DNA from: Pseudooceanicola nanhaiensis
GTDB taxonomy: Bacteria > Pseudomonadota > Alphaproteobacteria > Rhodobacterales > Rhodobacteraceae
DNA: 64,000 bases
Assembly: GCF_020171315.1 (NCBI RefSeq)
Contig: NZ_JAIUZP010000008.1
Coordinates: 186,001 to 250,000 of the forward strand
Direction of reading: 5' to 3'
The notes below the pieces were generated by a model. That model worked only from the letters and a program-made list of their open reading frames with translations. It ran no database searches and was not told the origin of the DNA. Positions 54,401-61,242 of the stretch are shown one piece after another. The first letter of the stretch is position 1. Every line of letters starts with the position of its first letter. The translations under genes were made by a program, and so were the position numbers.

Positions 54401-57400
54401 AGATCCCGCCGGTGGCCAACTACCGCGCACCGAACCCGCGCATCGACTTCTCGCAGGGGCCGTTCTTCGTGGCCGATCACCTGATCGACTGGGACAGCGA
54501 CGGCCCGCGCCGCGCCGGTGTCTCCTCCTTCGGGGTTGGCGGCACGAACGCGCATATCCTGATGGAGGAGGCCCCGGCCCCCGCCGTTCAGACGCCCGCG
54601 ATGGACCGGCCGCAGGTGCTGCCGCTCTCCGCGAAATCGCCCGAGGCGCTCTCGCAGATGGCCGCCGAACTGGCCACTGCGCTGGAGGCCGAGGACGCGC
54701 CCGCGCTCTCCGCCGCCGCCTTCACGCTGCAGGAGGGCCGCCGCGCCCATCCGCTGCGCCTGACCGTGGCGGCCAGCACCAAGGCCGAGGCCGCGAGCGC
54801 CCTGCGCGCAGCACCCAGCCCCCGCAAGCCCGCGCCGCAGCAAGCACCGCAACTGGTCTGGATGTTCCCCGGCCAGGGCTCGCAATTCCCCGGCATGGGC
54901 CGTGGCCTCTACGAGAGCGAGCCGGTCTTCCGCGACACGATCGACGAGGGCGCCGCCCTGCTGGAGCCCCTTCTGGGCCTCGACATCAACCAGCTGCTCT
55001 GCTTCGGCGAGGTCTCGGATGCCGAGGCTGCCCGCGCCCTGCGCGACACCCGCCTGACCCAGCCCGCGCTCTACCTGACGCAGGTGGCGAATGCCCGGCT
55101 GTGGCTGTCGCGCGGGATCACGCCGGACCGGATGATCGGCCATTCCGTCGGGGAATTCGCCGCCGCCACCGTGGCTGGCGTCATGTCCTTCGCCGACGGG
55201 CTGCGGATCATCGCCGAACGTGGCCGCCTGATGCAGGACCTGCCCGGCGGGGCCATGCTGGGCGTGAAGGCCAAGGCCGAAGAGATCGCGCCCTTCCTCT
55301 CCGACGCCGTCCAGCACGCCGCGCGCAATGCGCCCGGTCTGCAGGTGCTGGCAGGGCCCTTCGATGCCATCGAGGCTGTGGAGGCGCAGCTGACGCAGGC
55401 GGGCCTCGCCTACTCGCGGCTGCACACGTCCCACGCCTTCCACTCGGCCATGATGGACCCGGTGGTGGCCCCCCTGCGCGAGACCGTGGCGAAGATGACC
55501 CTCGCCGCACCGCAGATCCCCGTCACCTCCTCGGTGACCGGCGAGGCGCTTGACGCACAGGCCACCGATCCCGGCTACTGGGCCGCGCAGGCCCGCGCCT
55601 GTGTCGACTTCCGGGCCGCCCTCTCTGCCGCCGCCGAAGGGGCGGTGCTGATGGAGATGGGCGCGGGCACGACGCTATGCGCCTTCGCCCGCCAGACCCT
55701 GGGCCGCGACCATGGTGCAACGCCCGTCCAGACCCTGCCGGATCATTCCCGTGCCGGTCAGGATGCCCTCGTTTCGGCGCAGGCCGCCGGCCAGCTCTGG
55801 TCGCTGGGCCTGCCGCTCGACTGGGCGAAACTCGGTCCCCGCGATGCCCGCCGGGTGCCGCTGCCGACCTATGCCTTCCAGCGCAAATCCTACTGGATCG
55901 AACGGAAGGTGCCTGACGCCGCGCCGGTGCAGGCCGCCGCCGCGCCGCCCGATCCCCTACTGACCGCGCCACCCCCGGTGGCCGCCCCGCAATTCCAAGA
56001 GCAGTCCATAGAAACAACCGTTACCAGTGAGCCCCAGATGTCCGCACCGCGTACCGACCGACTGACCACTGACCTGATCGCCCTCTTCTCCACCCTCTCC
56101 GGCGAGGATTACACGCCCGAGGATGCGGGGGTGCCCTTTCTCGAACTCGGCCTCGACAGCCTCTTCATGGGGCAGCTGAGCCAGGGGCTCGCCAAGGAAT
56201 ATGGCGTCGAGATCGGCTTCCGCGAGCTGATGGCGAACTGGCCGACGATGGAGGCTCTGGCCGCCCACCTCGACGAGATGCTGCCGCCCGAGGCCGCGCC
56301 TGTCGCAGCGCCCGCGCCTGCTGCCCCCGTGGCCGCAGCGCCGGCCCCGGTCGCTGCCGCCACGGCCCCGGCACCCACCGCTGCCCCCGTTACGGCCCCC
56401 GCGATGCCCGCCGCCGCCGGTGACATGGCCGCGCTGATGCAAAGCCAGATGGCGACCATGCAGGCGATCTTTGCCGAACAGATGCGCGCCCTCGGAGGTG
56501 CCCCGGCTGCTGCTGCCCCGCAGGCCGCGATCCCCGCGCCCGTGGCGGCCCCGGCTCCGGCTCCTGTCGCGGCCCCTGTCGCGGCACCGGCACCCGCCGC
56601 CGCAGCACCGGCAGCCACCCCGGCAGAGAAACCGGCCAAGAAAGAGTTCAAGACCGGCCGCGGTGCCTCGGTCACCGGCGGTGAGTTCGACGCCAGCCAG
56701 CTGGCCTTCGTGAAGGACCTCTGCGCCCGCTACACGGACAAGCATCCGAAATCCAAGGCCTACACCCAGCAGTACCGCAAGCCGCTGGCCGACCCGCGGA
56801 CCGCCGCCGCCTTCCGGCCCGAGTGGAAAGAGCTGACCTTCCCCATCGTGGCCGAGATCTCGAAGGGCGCGCATATCACCGACATCGACGGCAACGACTA
56901 TGTCGACGTGGTGAACGGCTTCGGCCAGACGGCGTTTGGCCATTCGCCCGATTTCGTGGTGGACGCGGTGAACCGCCAGATGGAACGCGGCTTCCCCATC
57001 GGCCCGCAGGCCGACGAGGCCGGGCCGCTGGCCGCGCGCCTGTCGGAATGGCTGGGTCATGACCGGATCACCTTCTGCAACACCGGCTCCGAGGCAGTGA
57101 TGGCCGCCATGCGCGTGGCCCGCACCGTGACGGGCCGCGAGAAGATCGTGGTCTTCGGCAACGACTACCACGGCCAGTTCGACGAGGTGCTGATCAAGGG
57201 CAAGGCGCGTTCCGGCGGTGAGCCGACGGCGCTGCCGATCGCACCGGGCATCCCGCGTTCGGGCCTCGCCAACATGGTCGTCGTGAACTACGGCGGGCAG
57301 GACAGCCTCGACTGGATCACCAACAACATCAAGGACATCGCCGCCGTGATCGTGGAGCCGGTGCAATCGCGCCATCCCGAACACCGCCCCGAGGACTTCG

Positions 57401-60400
57401 TGCGTGAACTGCGCCGCATCACCGCCGACGGCGGCGCGGCGCTGGTGATTGACGAGGTCGTCACCGGCTTCCGCACCTCCAAGACCGGGCAGCAGGGCGT
57501 CTGGGGCATCAAGCCCGACATGGCGACCTACGGCAAGGTTCTGGGCGGCGGCATGCCCATCGGCCTGCTGGCGGGCTCCTCCAAGTTCATGGATGCGCTC
57601 GACGGCGGCGACTGGCAGTTCGGCGACGACAGCCAGCCCGAGGCGATCCCGACCTTCTTTGCCGGCACCTTCGTGCGTCACCCGCTGATCCTCGCGGCGC
57701 TGACCGCCACGCTGGATCACATGGAAACGCCCGAGGGCGCGGCGCTCTGGACCGATGTGGCCGACCGCTGCAAGATCCTCGGCGACCGCATGAAACAGGC
57801 CATGACCGACCGTGGCCTGCCGGTGCTGGTCGAGCAATATTCCAGCTGGTTCGTCATCAAGGTGACCGAGGAAGACCCGCGTGCCTCGCTGCTCTATCCG
57901 CTGATGCGGATGGAGGGCGTGCACATCATGGACGGCTTCTGCGGCTTCCTGACCACGACCCATTCGGCGGCTGACATCGAACGGATCTACACCGCCTTCT
58001 GCACGGCGCTGGACACGCTGCTGGACAATGGCATCCTCGTGCACCTGCGCGATCCCAACTGGCAGCCGAAGCTGACCGGCGAGCAGCTGAAGGGCATCCC
58101 GCTGACCGAGGGCCAGTCCGAGATCTGGATGACGCACCAGATGGGCGGCAAGGCCGCCGCCAGCTTCAACGAGAGTGCCTCGCTTTTCATGGAGGGCCCG
58201 CTGAACCAGTCCGCGCTGGAAGCGGCGCTGAGCGATCTCGTCGCCCGGCATGATGCCCTCCGCGCGCGCTTTGCCCGCTCCGGCATGTCCTTCGACATCC
58301 TCGACGCGGCGCCTGTCACCCTCGACCTGATCGACCTCAGTGGCGAGGCCGAGCCCGAGGCCGCTTACCGCGAGGCGCTCGCGGCCGACGTGGCCGAGCC
58401 CTTCACCCTCACCGACGCCGACCCGCTGCGCCTGTCGCTCTTCAAGCTGGCCGAAGACAAGCACGTCCTGATCTTCACCGCGCACCATATCATTGCCGAT
58501 GGCTGGTCCTTCGGGGTGCTCTTCGACGATCTGAACGCGCTCTACACGGCCCATGCCGAGGGCAAATCCGCCAATCTGCCCGCCGCGCCCTCCTTCGCCG
58601 CCCATGCGCGCAAGGAAGCCGGCAAGCAACCGGCGGGTGAGACGCTGGCCTATTGGCGCGAGACCTTCGCCGATGTGCCCGCCCTGCCCGAACTGCCCAC
58701 CGACCGCCCGCGCGGCGAACGGCGGGTCCATGACGGTGCCACCGCCACGGCCTTCGTGCCGCTGGACGTGGCGAAGGCCGTGCGCAAGGCCGGCGCGAAA
58801 CAGGGCTGCACCCTCTTCGCCACGCTCTTTGGTGCGTTGCAGATGATGGTGGGCCGGATGGCCGGCACCTCGGACGTGGTGCTGGGTGTGCCCACGGGCG
58901 GCCAGGCGCTGCTGGCGAACCAGTCGCTGGTGGGACACTGCGTGAACTTCCTGCCGGTGCGCGCCGCCTTCGACATGCAGGCCCCGGTGGCCGATCACCT
59001 CAAGGCGCTGTCGTCCAAGCTGCTGGAGGCGTTTGACCATCAGGAGATCACCTATGGCACGCTGGTGCGCGCGCTGGAGGTGCCCCGCACCCTCAACCGC
59101 CTGCCCCTGACCGAGATCGAGTTCAACGTCGAACGCTACTCCGACGAGGGCGGCATGGCGGGGCTCACCACCCATGTGGAGCCGAACCCCAAGGCGGCGG
59201 TGAACTTCGACCTCTTCTTCAACGTCTGCGAAGTGTCGGAGGGGCTGCGCCTTGACCTGCACTACAACAGCCACCTCTTCGACGCCCAGACCGCCGACCG
59301 CCTGCTGGCCCGCTTCCGGGGCGTGATGGAGGCGATTGCCGCCGACACCGCGCAGCCCGTGGCTGCCCTGCCGGTGCAGGATGCCGAGGAAGCCGCCAAG
59401 GCCGCCGCGATCAGCGACACGCTGAACGCCACCGCCCGCGCCTATGACCTGACGCAGACCCTGCCTGCGCTGACCCGGGCCACCGCTGCAACCCACGCAG
59501 GCAACGTCGCCGTGGAATGCGCCGGCGCACGCCTGACCCATGGCGAGCTGGATGCGAAATCCGATGCGCTTGCCGCGCTGATCCAGTCCCGGCTGGGCGC
59601 GCAGAAGACCCGCGTGGGCGTCGCCCTGCCACGCTCGACCGACATGCTGGTGGCGCTGCTGGCGGTGCAGAAGGCGGGCCATGCCTATGTGCCCCTCGAC
59701 CCGCGCCAGCCCGCCGCCCGCCTGCGCTCGATCCTGGAGACGGCGGAAGCCGCCGCGGTGGTCACGCTGGACAGCGCGCCCGACTATGCCGAGGGCCTTG
59801 GCCTGCCGCTGATCTCGCCCGCCGAAGCAACCGCCGGGGCCACGCCCGCGCCGGTCGCCCTCGACGCGCAGGACCCGGCTTACGTGATCTTCACCTCCGG
59901 CTCGACCGGCACGCCCAAGGGTGTGGAGATCCCGCATGCAGCCGTGGTGAACTTCCTGCACTCCATGGCCGAGGCGCCCGGTTTCACCGCCGCCGACACG
60001 ATCCTCTCGGTCACGACGGTCATGTTCGACATCGCGGTGCTGGAGCTTTACCTGCCGCTGATCACCGGGGGCCGCGTGGTCATCGCCACCTCCGAGGAGG
60101 TGATCGAGGGCTTCCCGCTGGTCAAACGCATGGCGCAGGGTGACATCACCGTCATGCAGGCCACGCCGACGCTCTGGGACATGCTGCTGGATGCGGGTCT
60201 GAAACCTGCTGCCGGTCTCAAGTGCCTCGCCGGTGGCGAACCGCTGCCGCAGGACCTCGCCGACAAGCTGCGCCGGGACGGCGCCACGCTCTGGAACATG
60301 TACGGCCCGACCGAGACGACGATCTGGTCGACCGTCAAGCAGATCGACGGCGTGGTCAGCGCAGGCCATCCGATCGCCAACACCACGCTGCACATCCTCG

Positions 60401-61242
60401 ATGAGCAGGACCGCCCGCTGCCCGTGGGCACCGTGGGGGAGCTGAACATCGGCGGCGACGGTCTGGCGCTTGGCTACTACAACCGCCCCGACCTGACCGA
60501 GGCCGCCTTCCGCCCTGTCACGATCGACGGCACGGCACAGCGGCTCTACCGCACCGGGGACCTGGCGAAAATCACCGCCGCCGGTGAGGTCGAGATCCTC
60601 GGCCGGATCGACACGCAGGTGAAACTGCGCGGCTTCCGCATCGAACTGGGCGAGATCGAGACCCGGCTGCGTGCCTGCGAGGGTGTCGACAAGGCCGCCG
60701 TCGCGCTGAAGGCCCGGCCCAACGGGGACAAGCAGCTGGTGGCCTATATCGTGCCCGCAGGTGCCGCTCCCGAGGCTGCCGCGCTGTCGGCCACGCTGGC
60801 GGGCACCCTGCCCGACTACATGGTGCCGCGCGCCTATGTGACGCTCGACGCGCTGCCCCAGACGGCCAACGGCAAGCTTGACCGCAAGAACCTGCCCGAA
60901 CCGGTCGAGGCCGTGCAGGCCGCCCCCGCCGCCGCACAGGCCCCGGCCACCGAGACAGAGACCCGGCTGGCCAAGATCTGGGCCGATGTGCTGGGGCTGG
61001 AAAGCGTCGGCGTGACCGACACGCTCTATGCCATGGGTGCCGACAGCCTGATGGTCTTCCGCATCGCCGCGCGCATGCTGGACGAGGGTCTGAACCTCGA
61101 GGCCAAGGACATGCTGGCCCATCCGACGATCCGTGAGCTGGCGGCCTTTGCCGACAGCCGCGGCGATGCGGAAGCCCCCAAGCGGCCCTCCCTGCGCGAC
61201 TTCCGCAAGGGTGCCCGCCGGAACGAGGTGAAAGCATCATGA
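51451..61242 (+). CDS. Hybrid NRPS-PKS megasynthase with built-in aminotransferase (A-T-KS-AT-T-AMT-C-A-T)
   Basis: A 3,263-residue assembly line. A1 (residues 30-520: LLYTSGTTGTPKG, YRTGDLA, TPAGKVDRRAL). T1 (GGTS, Ser558). KS (610-1040: active Cys790 in TACSTSL, ECHGTATPLGDP, KGNIGHMDAAAG). AT (1134-1435: Ser1232 in GHSVGE; HAFHS suggests malonyl-CoA). T2 (Ser1570). An Ala/Pro linker of about 125 residues. A class III PLP aminotransferase (1790-2190: Lys2029 in YGKVLGGG). C (2210-2645: HHIIADG, His2346). A2 (2665-3150: VIFTSGSTGTPKGVE, RGFRIELGEIE, NGKLDRKNL). T3 (Ser3199). No KR, DH, ER or TE. The expected chemistry is a starter amino acid, C2 extension, conversion of the beta-keto group to a beta-amine, then amide formation with the A2 amino acid, probably glycine. 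The KS-AT-T-AMT order recalls mycosubtilin-type synthases. The product is unknown. Confidence 0.95.
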   Translation: MAPDMDLRLAFDPAAPIYPQFARIAALRGEAPALLTSAGPVSYADLAARAEAAAGWLVDQGVTRGAFVGFLGGRSVEAVVAMLACFRAGAACVPLDPTHAPEQLSFIAGDCGLAACFLSTAHADLAGETLAPDTPRIALTEAAALPRTARDWPEGHGDDVAYLLYTSGTTGTPKGVLTPQRAVTALVLDQTLTQVQPQDVILHASTIACDGAIYDIWGGLLTGAQVAVVEAAFPSLDDVAAVMKRNHVTVAGWYAGVHHLMIEHHVDAFATMRLSIAGGDVMSPPHAAKLVKAWPQITLCNVFGPTECTTDSLGLKVTPELAAAGPLPIGTPLAQTLAFVVDPEGVPLPAGEVGELVIGGPGVALGYHGRPEKTAEVFIPDPRPGHDGIVYRTGDLAMERADGVFEFHGRADRQVKLAGRRIELDGVEHEIRTAPGVADAIVDVTGSGEAKHMIAFLRPEAPVTDEAAFTRAVLAHAAQSLPETTLPRTLHLRESFPLTPAGKVDRRALRESLPKATAPAPHAKAQGIRAIVGAVWDEILHCGPVADDVTFFEAGGTSMDLIRAHAALEKRLDTKFSITLLFEVPRFGALCERLAKAAPEVSGPLRTRVKANEPIAIIGMAGRFPGSKDIAAFWEHLKAGDNLIPHFSPEEIEDNYSPAERAMAAYVAARPWLPDVDLFDAKYFNMLPREAKVTDPQGRIFLEVCHEALEQAALDPTRYRGAVGVYAGSTQSTYLLNNVLQSRAELDRFLTGFQVDDYTQLTGNDTDSMATRISYRLGLTGPALSVNTACSTSLVAIGQAVAALRGGQTDVALAGGVSITFPQKRGYMAIEGGMAAPDGVCRPFDAEGAGTVFGHGAGVIVLKRLSDAEADGDTILALIKGVGLNNDGADKISYTAPSVTGQAMAIRMAHQDAEVEPGSVSFVECHGTATPLGDPIEIEGLTQAFAGSTTPCALGAVKGNIGHMDAAAGIMGVIKTVLALQHRQIPPVANYRAPNPRIDFSQGPFFVADHLIDWDSDGPRRAGVSSFGVGGTNAHILMEEAPAPAVQTPAMDRPQVLPLSAKSPEALSQMAAELATALEAEDAPALSAAAFTLQEGRRAHPLRLTVAASTKAEAASALRAAPSPRKPAPQQAPQLVWMFPGQGSQFPGMGRGLYESEPVFRDTIDEGAALLEPLLGLDINQLLCFGEVSDAEAARALRDTRLTQPALYLTQVANARLWLSRGITPDRMIGHSVGEFAAATVAGVMSFADGLRIIAERGRLMQDLPGGAMLGVKAKAEEIAPFLSDAVQHAARNAPGLQVLAGPFDAIEAVEAQLTQAGLAYSRLHTSHAFHSAMMDPVVAPLRETVAKMTLAAPQIPVTSSVTGEALDAQATDPGYWAAQARACVDFRAALSAAAEGAVLMEMGAGTTLCAFARQTLGRDHGATPVQTLPDHSRAGQDALVSAQAAGQLWSLGLPLDWAKLGPRDARRVPLPTYAFQRKSYWIERKVPDAAPVQAAAAPPDPLLTAPPPVAAPQFQEQSIETTVTSEPQMSAPRTDRLTTDLIALFSTLSGEDYTPEDAGVPFLELGLDSLFMGQLSQGLAKEYGVEIGFRELMANWPTMEALAAHLDEMLPPEAAPVAAPAPAAPVAAAPAPVAAATAPAPTAAPVTAPAMPAAAGDMAALMQSQMATMQAIFAEQMRALGGAPAAAAPQAAIPAPVAAPAPAPVAAPVAAPAPAAAAPAATPAEKPAKKEFKTGRGASVTGGEFDASQLAFVKDLCARYTDKHPKSKAYTQQYRKPLADPRTAAAFRPEWKELTFPIVAEISKGAHITDIDGNDYVDVVNGFGQTAFGHSPDFVVDAVNRQMERGFPIGPQADEAGPLAARLSEWLGHDRITFCNTGSEAVMAAMRVARTVTGREKIVVFGNDYHGQFDEVLIKGKARSGGEPTALPIAPGIPRSGLANMVVVNYGGQDSLDWITNNIKDIAAVIVEPVQSRHPEHRPEDFVRELRRITADGGAALVIDEVVTGFRTSKTGQQGVWGIKPDMATYGKVLGGGMPIGLLAGSSKFMDALDGGDWQFGDDSQPEAIPTFFAGTFVRHPLILAALTATLDHMETPEGAALWTDVADRCKILGDRMKQAMTDRGLPVLVEQYSSWFVIKVTEEDPRASLLYPLMRMEGVHIMDGFCGFLTTTHSAADIERIYTAFCTALDTLLDNGILVHLRDPNWQPKLTGEQLKGIPLTEGQSEIWMTHQMGGKAAASFNESASLFMEGPLNQSALEAALSDLVARHDALRARFARSGMSFDILDAAPVTLDLIDLSGEAEPEAAYREALAADVAEPFTLTDADPLRLSLFKLAEDKHVLIFTAHHIIADGWSFGVLFDDLNALYTAHAEGKSANLPAAPSFAAHARKEAGKQPAGETLAYWRETFADVPALPELPTDRPRGERRVHDGATATAFVPLDVAKAVRKAGAKQGCTLFATLFGALQMMVGRMAGTSDVVLGVPTGGQALLANQSLVGHCVNFLPVRAAFDMQAPVADHLKALSSKLLEAFDHQEITYGTLVRALEVPRTLNRLPLTEIEFNVERYSDEGGMAGLTTHVEPNPKAAVNFDLFFNVCEVSEGLRLDLHYNSHLFDAQTADRLLARFRGVMEAIAADTAQPVAALPVQDAEEAAKAAAISDTLNATARAYDLTQTLPALTRATAATHAGNVAVECAGARLTHGELDAKSDALAALIQSRLGAQKTRVGVALPRSTDMLVALLAVQKAGHAYVPLDPRQPAARLRSILETAEAAAVVTLDSAPDYAEGLGLPLISPAEATAGATPAPVALDAQDPAYVIFTSGSTGTPKGVEIPHAAVVNFLHSMAEAPGFTAADTILSVTTVMFDIAVLELYLPLITGGRVVIATSEEVIEGFPLVKRMAQGDITVMQATPTLWDMLLDAGLKPAAGLKCLAGGEPLPQDLADKLRRDGATLWNMYGPTETTIWSTVKQIDGVVSAGHPIANTTLHILDEQDRPLPVGTVGELNIGGDGLALGYYNRPDLTEAAFRPVTIDGTAQRLYRTGDLAKITAAGEVEILGRIDTQVKLRGFRIELGEIETRLRACEGVDKAAVALKARPNGDKQLVAYIVPAGAAPEAAALSATLAGTLPDYMVPRAYVTLDALPQTANGKLDRKNLPEPVEAVQAAPAAAQAPATETETRLAKIWADVLGLESVGVTDTLYAMGADSLMVFRIAARMLDEGLNLEAKDMLAHPTIRELAAFADSRGDAEAPKRPSLRDFRKGARRNEVKAS

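Noticed and set aside
55957-61122. A 1,721-codon minus-strand frame opposite the NRPS-PKS gene
   Set aside because: Antisense shadow of an assembly line whose domains are all intact on the plus strand.
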